The position numbers were made by a program, and so were the translations under genes. A stretch of 53,358 nt of DNA from Deltaproteobacteria bacterium (GTDB lineage Bacteria > Desulfobacterota > Desulfomonilia > UBA1062). Below are positions 45,116 through 53,128 of the stretch, in pieces. The stretch spans positions 1 to 53,358 of the forward strand of contig WFSG01000042.1 of the NCBI GenBank assembly GCA_015486075.1. The letters run 5' to 3'. The notes under the pieces were generated by a model. The model had not been told where the DNA came from. It worked only from the letters and a program-made list of their open reading frames with translations, and ran no database searches. The first letter of the stretch is position 1. Each line of letters begins with the position of its first letter.

Positions 45116-45886
45116 ATGAGAAAACTTTCAATACTTCTCATTACAGTACTATCTGTTTTTGCTGTTCTTGTAATTGTTTCCCCTGACTTGCTGGCCAAGC
45201 AATCAGAGAAACCAGGCTTTAAATACATCAATGCAAAAGATCTTGAATTAATGAGAGAGCTCAAGCCCTATACCCTGGTCATCAACACCATGAGCATGCT
45301 GGAGTACCAGGACCACAGGATACCCGGATCTATATGCATACCGTGTGACGTGTTTGATAAAAAAGCCTCCAAGATCCTAAAGAAGGATCTGAATCGGCCT
45401 GTTGTCTTCTACTGCGAGAGCGAGTGGTGTCCAAAGGCCAGGCATGCAGCCAAAAGGGCATTGGCCTTAGGGTGTACAAACGTATACGTCCTTAAGGGGG
45501 GTATTCATGCATGGAAGGTTGCTGGCTTCACCACGGAGTCGATAAACAGGATACCCCGCGTAGGCATACATTCTGTCAAGCCCAAGATCCTAAAGTCATG
45601 GATTGACAAGGGGTTAGACATGGTCATCATTGATATCCGCTCCACTGATCCCTGTTCTGCCTACGTGTCCAAAAATGACCGAATAAAAGGATCAATAAGC
45701 ATACCCATGGAAGAGCTTGATAAACGCTACAACGAGATACCAAAAGGCAAGCCTATAATTATCGTAGACGAGATTGGCTACAGGTCATTTCTCGCTGCAT
45801 GTTTTCTTCGTTTAAAGGGTTACAAGGATGTAAAAAGGCTTTTTGGCGGAATGGCCGCATGGCACGCATTTATTGAAGGGAGATAA
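45116..45886 (+). CDS. Exported double rhodanese-domain protein
   Basis: 256 aa with a signal peptide or anchor (about residues 1-24, ending DLLA) and two rhodanese domains. The first (about 35-140) has the cysteine loop YCESEWCPKAR and so may bind or transfer sulfur. The second (about 150-253) has VDEIGYRS where the Cys would be, so it looks inactive and may be structural. It lies directly upstream of the nine-haem cytochrome, six bases away, in one transcript. This hints at sulfur-related electron transfer, or a chaperone role for the cytochrome; neither is proven. Confidence 0.85.
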   Translation: MRKLSILLITVLSVFAVLVIVSPDLLAKQSEKPGFKYINAKDLELMRELKPYTLVINTMSMLEYQDHRIPGSICIPCDVFDKKASKILKKDLNRPVVFYCESEWCPKARHAAKRALALGCTNVYVLKGGIHAWKVAGFTTESINRIPRVGIHSVKPKILKSWIDKGLDMVIIDIRSTDPCSAYVSKNDRIKGSISIPMEELDKRYNEIPKGKPIIIVDEIGYRSFLAACFLRLKGYKDVKRLFGGMAAWHAFIEGR

Positions 45887-45892
45887 GGGTAT

Positions 45893-47779
45893 ATGAAATC
45901 AAGATCAAGATTGTCTAATGCTGGTATACTAACCATTCTAGGCTTGTTTATCACTTGTTTCTTTCCTTTTACAGCTTATCCCCAGGAGACATCAGGGGTA
46001 AAGTGCGAGGAATCAAGTTGTCTACAGTGCCATGCTGACCACGTTTTTACAAAGGACTTTCCTAATTCGGTACACGCAGCAAATGGGTGTACAAGCTGCC
46101 ATACTGGAATTGATCTTAACAACATCTATGCGCATATGTCAGGTGAGACAAAACCTAAGCTGGTCTCATGCGGTAAATGTCACAAGGAGATATGGGAGAA
46201 ATACAAGAAAGACTATCATTACCTATATCAGGACTTCAGGTGCTACGACTGCCACAGAAATATCCACCAGATAAAGAAACAGAATGGTAACTTTAAGATA
46301 GCTGTAATCACGCAGTGTACGCAATGTCATACAAACGATGAATACGTTAAATCTGGTCACGGGAAAGCCGTTCTTGAAGGCAACAAGGATGCACCTACAT
46401 GTACAGACTGTCATGGACTTCATAACGTAAAGGTATATCATACATCAGAGTTTAAACACCCCGAGGAAGCAAGGCATTTCTATGATCGTACGTGTATGCG
46501 TTGCCATAGCAATGAAGAGATGATGAAACGTCATGGTCTGACAGCAAAGACCGTGGAATTTTACCTTGATACGTACCATGGGCAGGTGGCTGACCTGGGC
46601 TATCCCTCGCTTGTAGCAGGTTGTGTGGACTGCCACACCTCGCACAATATCCTCCCCCCGAATGATCCCCATTCGAGTGTCAACCCTGCCAATCTCGTGA
46701 AGACCTGTGGTAAATGCCACCCCAAGTACAACATAAGGATGATATCATATCAGTCTCACCCAGATGTCAACGACCATACTCGCTTTCCCATCCTGTACTG
46801 GAGCCATAAGTTCATGGGGCTTCTTCTCCTTGGTACCTTTCTCTTCTTCTGGGTTCACACTCTATTGTGGTGGAGAAAGACTTACTGGGAGAAACACGAG
46901 AAAGAGAAGATTGGTATTGTTCCAAAACGTCTTATTAAAGGCTCAGAAGGTCTACAGCCAATACGTAGGTTCACATGGAAGGAGATTATCCTTCATATTG
47001 CCCTGATACTCTCATTCTTCACCGTGGTTCTAACCGGGTTCCCGCTTAAGTTCCACGACATGGAATGGGCAAAGGTACTCATTCGGTTCTGGGGCGGGGC
47101 ACACAGGGCAGGTATATACCACCGCATAGCTGGAATAGTCATGTGGATCGAGTTTCTATACGTTGCCATAAGGTCCCTCAGGTTCCTGTTCCCAAAGGGC
47201 CAGACAAAGGGCTGGTTAAAGAGATTGTTTGGACCTGATTCTTTGTTCCCCAACCTCAAGGACCTGCAGGACCTGAGGGATATGTTCAAGTGGTTCTTCA
47301 ACAAAGGCGAGGAGCCAAAGTTTGACCGCTGGTCCTACTGGGAAAAGTTCGATTTCCTCGCGGTATTCTGGGGGATGAGTGTCATAGGGATTACTGGTCT
47401 TGTACTGATGAAGCCAGAGTGGTCATCTTACATACTACCTGGTTGGGCCTTTGATGTTGCACTCGATATGCATGGGGAAGAGGCCATTCTTGCAGCCCTG
47501 TTCATATTTACGGTTCACTTCTTTAACACACACCTCATACCCAAGAAGTTTCCAATGGATAGGGTCATATTCACCGGGCGCTACACGCTCGAAGAACTAA
47601 AGGAACTCAGGCCCAAGGAATACGAACGCCTTCTGGCAGAGGGTAAGATCGAGGAAATAAAGAGCAAGCATCCTAGCATACTCAGTAAGCTTCTGGCTGC
47701 TGCATTTGGACTCACTAGCCTGTTACTAGGTATATTCCTGGCAGGCCTGATCATCTGGTCAATTATAGTCCATATGTAA
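45893..47779 (+). CDS. Nine-haem cytochrome c fused to membrane cytochrome b (CbcL-like)
   Basis: 628 aa. Signal peptide (1-31), then nine CxxCH haem sites at about 43, 66, 93, 117, 142, 170, 201, 244 and 272. About six membrane helices follow (304-326, 364-382, 408-430, 488-505, 531-548, 600-626) with His residues able to hold two b haems. A nine-haem c domain joined to a HydC/FdnI-type cytochrome b is the design of CbcL, a menaquinol oxidase that feeds periplasmic cytochromes in metal-reducing Geobacter. It could pass quinol electrons to the triheme carrier nearby. A role with sulfur or other acceptors is also possible, given the adjoining rhodanese. Confidence 0.88.
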   Translation: MKSRSRLSNAGILTILGLFITCFFPFTAYPQETSGVKCEESSCLQCHADHVFTKDFPNSVHAANGCTSCHTGIDLNNIYAHMSGETKPKLVSCGKCHKEIWEKYKKDYHYLYQDFRCYDCHRNIHQIKKQNGNFKIAVITQCTQCHTNDEYVKSGHGKAVLEGNKDAPTCTDCHGLHNVKVYHTSEFKHPEEARHFYDRTCMRCHSNEEMMKRHGLTAKTVEFYLDTYHGQVADLGYPSLVAGCVDCHTSHNILPPNDPHSSVNPANLVKTCGKCHPKYNIRMISYQSHPDVNDHTRFPILYWSHKFMGLLLLGTFLFFWVHTLLWWRKTYWEKHEKEKIGIVPKRLIKGSEGLQPIRRFTWKEIILHIALILSFFTVVLTGFPLKFHDMEWAKVLIRFWGGAHRAGIYHRIAGIVMWIEFLYVAIRSLRFLFPKGQTKGWLKRLFGPDSLFPNLKDLQDLRDMFKWFFNKGEEPKFDRWSYWEKFDFLAVFWGMSVIGITGLVLMKPEWSSYILPGWAFDVALDMHGEEAILAALFIFTVHFFNTHLIPKKFPMDRVIFTGRYTLEELKELRPKEYERLLAEGKIEEIKSKHPSILSKLLAAAFGLTSLLLGIFLAGLIIWSIIVHM

Positions 47780-47785
47780 AGTGTG

Positions 47786-47827
47786 GGGGTCACATCTTAA
47801 TCTTAATTATAAGAAAGATGTGACCCC
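47786..47827. repeat. Perfect 13-base inverted repeat after the CbcL-like gene
   Basis: GGGGTCACATCTT (47786-47798) and AAGATGTGACCCC (47815-47827), 16-base loop. It starts 6 bases after the stop; no T-run follows. It could be a terminator. The GGGGTCA/TGACCCC ends resemble repeats linked to REP-associated transposases; a lone GGGGTCAATTTA also follows the triheme gene at about 43880. Confidence 0.6.
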
Positions 47828-47845
47828 TAGCTTCAAATAATTCCT

Positions 47846-47876
47846 TTGACAGGGCCACAATTGATGGTACTATAAG
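47846..47876 (+). promoter_or_regulatory. Sigma-70-like promoter candidate for the TRL lipoprotein
   Basis: TTGACA (47846-47851) and TATAAG (47871-47876) are 19 bases apart, a little wide. The leader to 48004 ends in a strong AAAGGAGG. Confidence 0.4.
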
Positions 47877-48003
47877 AATGTCGTAAGATTTTCTTGAATC
47901 ATCAGGACGAATACTCTTCATGTATGATGGTTTTGAGCGATCGTTTTTTCGCCCAGGAAGCATATCCGGCGGATGAGTTATTATAATCGAAAGGAGGAAA
48001 TAG

Positions 48004-48321
48004 ATGAAAAGATCAGTAATGGCATTAATTGCAGGCGCATCCCTGTGGTTTCTTACAGCATGCGCAACCCCGTTTCCTGTAGGTACCATTTACACGGAGT
48101 TAAAGCTTCCAGTAGCTGTTACCTCTGCAAATACTTCAAGACATGAAAAGGTAGGTACGGCAGAGTGTACTAGTGTGCTTGCGTTGGTTACAACAGGAGA
48201 TGCCAGTATTCAGACTGCCATGAAGAATGGTGGCATAAAGAAAATCCATCATGTTGACTGGGAAGTTCAAAACATCCTCGGTATTATTGGCAAGTACAAG
48301 GTAGTTGTCTACGGAGAATAG
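48004..48321 (+). CDS. TRL-family lipoprotein
   Basis: 105 aa. Signal peptide with lipobox LTAC (Cys near residue 21), then the TRL domain: GTAECTSVLALVTTGDASIQ and VDWEVQNILGIIGKYKVVVYG. TRL proteins are small envelope lipoproteins of unknown function. A strong AAAGGAGG precedes the ATG. It follows the CbcL-like gene in the same direction but with its own promoter candidate, so a functional tie is not shown. Confidence 0.85.
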   Translation: MKRSVMALIAGASLWFLTACATPFPVGTIYTELKLPVAVTSANTSRHEKVGTAECTSVLALVTTGDASIQTAMKNGGIKKIHHVDWEVQNILGIIGKYKVVVYGE

Positions 48322-48352
48322 GAATCAGGTATCCGCCGGACTTTTCCTGAAC

Positions 48353-49585
48353 CTATTTCCTGTCTTTTAGCCTTTGCCTCAGGATGGGTAGAGCAATCTT
48401 TACCCCTTTTTCTTTTACAAGTCCCACTGCAACACGGGCAGGGGTACCTACGTAAAATCTCTTGCCGTATCTCTTTAGTGCCTTCTCATCTATCTCAAAG
48501 CCAAGACCTGGCATTGTAGGGGGTTTGATCTTACCTTCAGGAGATACCTCGATAGGTTCAGCCAGGATTCCGTCCCTTGCCTCCGGGACCCAGCCAGGGG
48601 GCTCAAATGGATATTCTATAGGCATCTTGCCCTCAACATGGGCAAGCGCCATGTTAAGGCTTATCATGAACCCGATCCCGTTCGTCCACGTATGCGGGGA
48701 AAATTCCAGTCCTTCCTGCGTGCATTTGTGTATCACTGTCTTTACCACAGACATCCCGTTAAAGCTAGGGTCAGGCTGGTAGATATCAAGACCCTTTTTC
48801 TCAAAAAAGATCTTGATCTCATCCCAACCATGGTTGAGTTCCGCACCTGCAATCTTTACCTTAGTCCTTTTCCTCAGTTCTGAGTAAGCATCATAATCTC
48901 TTGAATCAATGGGTTCCTCCAGCCACGCAACCCCCAAATCATAGCATGCGTTTGAAAAATTCACTGCCCTTTCAATGTCCCACGGCTTTATGTCCGCCAT
49001 TACAGTTACGAGCCAGCCTTGGTTTGCGTCGACCGCGATTGTATAATCATCCCCAAGGGCCTTTCTCACAGTCTCAACCTGGAGGATATCCTGCTCCAGG
49101 GAATTTGTCTTCACCCTGAGTTTTACCGCGCCAAAGCCCATATCCCGTATTCTGAGCACCTCTTCGGCCCTTTTCTCTGGCTCGTGCAGCTCTCCAGTCG
49201 AGCAATACGCTGGAAGTTCCCTTGCAGTACCTCCCAAAAGTTCGTATACAGGCTTGCCCTTTGACTTGCCTATGATGTCCCAGAACGCAGCTTCTATCCA
49301 GGCATTACGCCATCCGAGATACGATGCCTCCTTTATTCTTTGGTTAACCTTGGCAAGATCGCTTGCATCCATGCCCATTATGTACGGCCCCAGCAACTTT
49401 CCCAGGCCCTGTCTTTCCCTACCCATGGATACACCTGCACTCCACCCTGTTATGCCATCGTCAGTAGTTAGTTTTATCAGGTCAAAATTGTTGTGCGTCT
49501 GGGGATAGCCAGGTATCCAGGTTGGATAGAACGGCTTTGGTAGAGGTATGGAGACGTGAAACAGCTCCACTCTTTCTATCTTCAT
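48353..49585 (-). CDS. Enolase-superfamily (mandelate racemase/muconate lactonising) enzyme
   Basis: 410 aa. It has the KLRVK base (near residue 163), metal ligands in DANQGW, LEEP and GAEL, and a His in SPHTW, the pattern of the mandelate racemase or muconate-lactonising subgroup. It abstracts a proton next to a carboxylate; substrate unknown. GGAGG lies ahead of the ATG. It stands alone between a convergent lipoprotein and a divergent small gene. Confidence 0.88.
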   Translation of the reverse strand: MKIERVELFHVSIPLPKPFYPTWIPGYPQTHNNFDLIKLTTDDGITGWSAGVSMGRERQGLGKLLGPYIMGMDASDLAKVNQRIKEASYLGWRNAWIEAAFWDIIGKSKGKPVYELLGGTARELPAYCSTGELHEPEKRAEEVLRIRDMGFGAVKLRVKTNSLEQDILQVETVRKALGDDYTIAVDANQGWLVTVMADIKPWDIERAVNFSNACYDLGVAWLEEPIDSRDYDAYSELRKRTKVKIAGAELNHGWDEIKIFFEKKGLDIYQPDPSFNGMSVVKTVIHKCTQEGLEFSPHTWTNGIGFMISLNMALAHVEGKMPIEYPFEPPGWVPEARDGILAEPIEVSPEGKIKPPTMPGLGFEIDEKALKRYGKRFYVGTPARVAVGLVKEKGVKIALPILRQRLKDRK

Positions 49586-49782
49586 ATCAACGAGTACCTC
49601 CTTGTATCAACCTCGGTAAGGTAATAGTGAATGATATGTCTATTCTTATCAAGCCAAAAATCAGGTAGAGTTATTGGTTCTGGTATGTAAACCCTTACGT
49701 ACAGTGCTGGTTTTTACTGTTGATTTTTCCCAAGATTATATTTATCCATTGGGTCATGGAATACCAGGACACTCTCAATATA

Positions 49783-50037
49783 ATGGTCGAGGTAAGCATA
49801 TATCCCCTTCGCACGTCTTCGCTCTCAGGTCCCATAAATGCCTTTGTAGATATCCTCAGGTCAGAGCCTGAACTAGAGATCAGAATGGGTAATATGAGTA
49901 CGCAAGTACTAGGAGAGTCCAGGCTTGTTTTTTCCACCATTGAAAAGGCTTTTGCAAAGGCAGCAGCAATAAGTGAATGCGTCATGACCCTGAAGGTCTC
50001 TAATGCATGTCCATACTCACCCCCGGATAAGGCATAG
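49783..50037 (+). CDS. YkoF-like thiamine-binding family protein
   Basis: 84 aa if read from ATG 49783 (MVEVSIYPLR). It matches the YkoF/MTH1187-type domain: PLRTSSLSGPINAFVDIL, GNMSTQVLGESRLVF and CVMTLKVSNACP. Members are small ferredoxin-fold proteins, some of which bind thiamine. ATG 49756 or TTG 49720 would add unconserved residues. Only a weak CCAGGA is present upstream. Confidence 0.75.
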   Translation: MVEVSIYPLRTSSLSGPINAFVDILRSEPELEIRMGNMSTQVLGESRLVFSTIEKAFAKAAAISECVMTLKVSNACPYSPPDKA

Positions 50038-50201
50038 AAATTTCGTCTTGATTTCTCCTTGTCAAAGTTATGGAAAGCCATTACAACTAAAGCAGGTCAG
50101 GGCTGATGAGCTTGATGCCTCTACATTTTGAGCTGTTGCGGACAGTACTTGCTATATAAACAAAAACTCTTCTTTAAAGTAACCTGACGAATATATGAAC
50201 G

Positions 50202-50233
50202 AATGTATGAAATATAAAATGTATGAAATATAA
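50202..50233. repeat. Perfect tandem 16-base direct repeat
   Basis: AATGTATGAAATATAA occurs twice head to tail (50202-50217, 50218-50233), about 90 bases before the flavin reductase-family gene. It could be a paired regulator site or a slippage product. Confidence 0.65.
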
Positions 50234-50322
50234 GAAAATGCATATGACCGTAGCGAAACACCATATTTCGGGCTTCATGAGAATCGCTATGCAGACATTA
50301 ATAAGGGAAGGGGGAATGAAAT

Positions 50323-51681
50323 ATGACCAGTAACAAAGCTTTAAAGCTGGACAAGGGCGAGAAGATATTGATTGTAGGTGGTGGACCAGGGACCAGGATC
50401 TTAAACCATTACCTGCATATGCTCAACCCGAGTGTAGATGTAACGGTTATTCGCGACGAGGACAGGATTGCAAACCACTGTTCCATACCATACATACTCG
50501 AAGGCAGGGTAAGCATGGAAAAGGGCCTTGCACCCGAAGAGACTGTAACAAAGTTTGGAACACCCATTATAAAAGAAAGGGTAGTCTCAGGAGACCCAAA
50601 GGCAAAGTATGTTGAGACAGACAAGGGTAACCGCTATCCCTATGATAGGCTTATCTTTGCAACGGGTTCAAGGCAGGTGACTCCACCGATTAAAGGGGTA
50701 GACCTCGGTAATATCTTGAAAATCAGGAAGATCAACGATTTCAGGGAGACCATGGAGGTAAAGGATAAGGCCCGATCATTTGCTGTGCTGGGTGCTGGTT
50801 ACATCGGCCTGGAGATAGCCGCGGCCCTAAACCGTATGGGTAAGGATGTATCGATTATAGAGCTCATGCCCCATGTGCTTGGTGACCGCTATGATCCTGA
50901 TTTTATCTCTATGATAGAATCATCTCTTAAGGAACACGGTATCAAGTTATACATGGGCAAAAAGGCATCTCGTTTTATAGGTAATAGATTTGTTGAAGCC
51001 GTGGAGTTGGAAGATGGGACGCAGATAAAGGCAGATGCAGTTATACTATCTACAGGTATCGCACCAAGGGTAGAATATGCCGAGGCCTTTGGTCTTGAGA
51101 CAGCCAAGGGCGGCATAGTGGTAAACGAATTTCTAGAGACAAATGTCCCTGATATCTATGCACTTGGGGATTGCGTACAGACCTACCTGTACTCAACAAG
51201 AGAACCTTTTCCCGGGGAGCTGGGAAGCAACGCAGCGCATATGGCAAGGATACTTGCATTGAATTTCGCTGGTTACAATATCCCGTTTAAAGGGGTTATA
51301 AATCCTGCTGTTACAATGATCTACGACATAGGTTTTGGCTCTGCAGGCATCACTGAAAAGGATGCAAAGAACCAGGGTATTGAGGTCTACGTGGGCAAGG
51401 TTGAGAACACGGATATCTATGGCAATATGCCAGAGAGAAAGCCCTTATTTACAAAGGTCCTGTTCAGGAAAGATGACAAGGTTATCATTGGTGGCGAGAT
51501 AATAGGAAACTTAAATGTAGCGGGTTTTGTGGACACACTTGGTGAGCTGATACACAGAAAAGCCACCCTGGAGGACGTTATCACCATGCATTTCTCAACA
51601 CAGCCAGAGATGACACCTGACCCTGCACACCCGTATTTTGTATTTGCTGCACAGCAGGTGCTGGCAAAAAGCATGGCATAA
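50323..51681 (+). CDS. FAD/NAD(P)-dependent CoA-disulfide reductase/NADH oxidase family protein
   Basis: 452 aa. The N-terminal FAD motif VGGGPGTRILN is followed by Cys in NHCSIPYILEG at the place of the single active Cys of CoA-disulfide reductase and NADH oxidase. The NAD motif is VLGAGYIGLEIAAAL, and the FAD GD motif is IYALGDCVQ; a C-terminal dimerisation domain ends the protein. Reaction could be NADH-driven reduction of CoA-disulfide, persulfide or oxygen. AGGGAAGGGGG precedes the ATG. Confidence 0.88.
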   Translation: MTSNKALKLDKGEKILIVGGGPGTRILNHYLHMLNPSVDVTVIRDEDRIANHCSIPYILEGRVSMEKGLAPEETVTKFGTPIIKERVVSGDPKAKYVETDKGNRYPYDRLIFATGSRQVTPPIKGVDLGNILKIRKINDFRETMEVKDKARSFAVLGAGYIGLEIAAALNRMGKDVSIIELMPHVLGDRYDPDFISMIESSLKEHGIKLYMGKKASRFIGNRFVEAVELEDGTQIKADAVILSTGIAPRVEYAEAFGLETAKGGIVVNEFLETNVPDIYALGDCVQTYLYSTREPFPGELGSNAAHMARILALNFAGYNIPFKGVINPAVTMIYDIGFGSAGITEKDAKNQGIEVYVGKVENTDIYGNMPERKPLFTKVLFRKDDKVIIGGEIIGNLNVAGFVDTLGELIHRKATLEDVITMHFSTQPEMTPDPAHPYFVFAAQQVLAKSMA

Positions 51682-51692
51682 ATATTATCAAT

Positions 51693-51736
51693 GGCAAATA
51701 ACCGGGCTAACTGTCAACCTAGCCCGGTTATTTGCC
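51693..51736. terminator. Bidirectional terminator, 17-base perfect stem
   Basis: Arms at 51693-51709 and 51720-51736 are perfectly complementary (17 bases: GGCAAATAACCGGGCTA), 10-base loop. It lies between two convergent stops, and its A/T-rich lower stem gives T-rich ends on both strands. Confidence 0.85.
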
Positions 51737-51754
51737 TGCAGATTGATAGTAACT

Positions 51755-52564
51755 TCATGCATCATCTAACTTTAGGGCAGACCTGATCATGTTTTCAGAT
51801 GAAAACTGGCCATTTGTGAGCTCAGGGAAAAGGTTATCTCCACCCACAAGTATTTTTACAATATCTTTTATTGAGTGTCCCTTTTTCTCGAGTTCTTTTG
51901 CCTGGCGCGAGATATCCCTAAGGTAGTCTATACAGGCCCTGATGGCTTTCCTTCCATCTTCCACAACCTTACGGACCGATGTAAAGAGAACAAGGTCCTT
52001 TGTAGGAAGGTCTAGAAGGCTCTCCATTGATTCGATTATCTGTTGTACGTTCTCTTCCGGCCTGATGACCTTTGGCCTTTCAGCAACAAAAAGATCACCT
52101 GTAAAGCACCAGCCCTTCCTTGGTTCAACAAGTGCTACGTGGCCCAGGGAATGCCCGGGTGTATCTATCACGTCAAAGTGAAAATGATTGGTCTCTATGC
52201 TCTCAGGTATGCACCCAACCTCGCTTGGTTCAGGATACCCCCATACCAGTTCCTGGTATGGGTATAATTCAGGAACCTGGTTGATAAGAGGTACAGAATC
52301 TTTATGTGCAAAGATATTAATACCGAATCTCTCCTGGAGAAGCCTGTTCGCGCCGACATGGTCCTCGTGGTAATGCGTGTTGACAGCAAGGTTGACATCA
52401 AAGTCTTTCAGAAAATCAACCAGTTCAAAGGCTGTATGGGCACAGCCTGTATCTATCAGGAGACCATCCACCAGGTATGCAGATACCCTGTAGAGCACCT
52501 GGCCATCCTTCTCACGACCCATGTTGATCTGTAATACATCTTCGAACCTATTAGTCTCTATCAT
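51755..52564 (-). CDS. Metallo-beta-lactamase-fold hydrolase
   Basis: 269 aa with NTHYHEDHVGA (metal motif), IDTPGHSLGHVAL and FTGDLFV. Resembles glyoxalase II-like or quorum-lactonase-like hydrolases, but the substrate is unclear. It shares fold but little obvious sequence with the other such gene at 42516. No signal peptide. The ATG follows AAGG closely. Confidence 0.88.
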   Translation of the reverse strand: MIETNRFEDVLQINMGREKDGQVLYRVSAYLVDGLLIDTGCAHTAFELVDFLKDFDVNLAVNTHYHEDHVGANRLLQERFGINIFAHKDSVPLINQVPELYPYQELVWGYPEPSEVGCIPESIETNHFHFDVIDTPGHSLGHVALVEPRKGWCFTGDLFVAERPKVIRPEENVQQIIESMESLLDLPTKDLVLFTSVRKVVEDGRKAIRACIDYLRDISRQAKELEKKGHSIKDIVKILVGGDNLFPELTNGQFSSENMIRSALKLDDA

Positions 52565-52636
52565 CCTTACCCTGGCCCCTGTCTCACATCTTATTATCTT
52601 TTATAAGTAACAAAATGTTTAAATCGCTCCTGTTTG

Positions 52637-52888
52637 TTATTTCATAAAACACTGACAAATCATGAGAAAACCAGCTATTAACAATGCAAGACCTAGGAAC
52701 ATCACTATGATCCTCAAAAATAGCCCTCCGAATTTCCCAACTTCAATCTGAAGCCCTATAATCTACGTCCAGAACTTTTTATGAGAATTTAGAACAGCAT
52801 GTACAATTATCCTCCAGTAAGCAATAAACGCTATACCAAGACCTAGTGCAATTATTCCTGGAATAAGTTTTTGTGCTAGCCTTTCCAT
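52637..52888 (-). pseudogene. Small two-helix membrane protein interrupted by an in-frame TAG
   Basis: Read on the minus strand from ATG (52888) this gives MERLAQKLIPGIIALGLG and a membrane helix, then TAG at codon 42 (52765-52763). The same frame stays open for another 41 codons, with a second helix (FLRIIVMFLGLALLIAG), to TAA at 52637. It is most simply a small membrane-protein gene disabled by one base change. It begins 15 bases after the other small membrane gene and may share its transcript. Sequencing error or a genuine 41-aa product are alternatives. Confidence 0.5.
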
Positions 52889-52903
52889 TTTCAAATCTAA
52901 ATT

Positions 52904-53128
52904 CTAATCTTTTATTAAACCAGCTTGACTGTATGAGCCCCTGTAACCGAGGCCCCAATTCCTAGACCAAGCCCCACGCTCTCTCTGCTTTTTATCCCTA
53001 AGATACTCTAAATTGATCGTTCCTCCAATTAGCACGATAATTATACCTACAAGTCTTGATAAAACTTCATCGGAGTTAATTAGAAGGAAAAGCCCTGATA
53101 AGATTATCATTGTCCCAATTACCATCAT
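52904..53128 (-). CDS. Small two-helix membrane protein next to Rhs end
   Basis: 74 aa. Two membrane helices (about residues 2-17 and 25-43) and a basic, Gly/Tyr-rich tail (RERGAWSRNWGLGYRG). The ATGATG start directly abuts the TAA ending the restored Rhs frame, as expected for a gene coupled to an Rhs toxin. It is a candidate immunity-type protein by position only; no family recognised. Confidence 0.6.
   Translation of the reverse strand: MMVIGTMIILSGLFLLINSDEVLSRLVGIIIVLIGGTINLEYLRDKKQRERGAWSRNWGLGYRGSYSQAGLIKD

Noticed and set aside
47790-48089. Minus-strand 99-aa frame
   Set aside because: It crosses the inverted repeat and runs antisense to the lipoprotein gene start; no motif or ribosome site.
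49695-50081. Minus-strand 128-aa frame opposite the YkoF-like gene
   Set aside because: The plus strand carries recognisable YkoF-family blocks; the minus frame has none.
52763-52765. TAG read as pyrrolysine
   Set aside because: No pylT/pylS genes or methylamine methyltransferase context is visible; a nonsense change is simpler.
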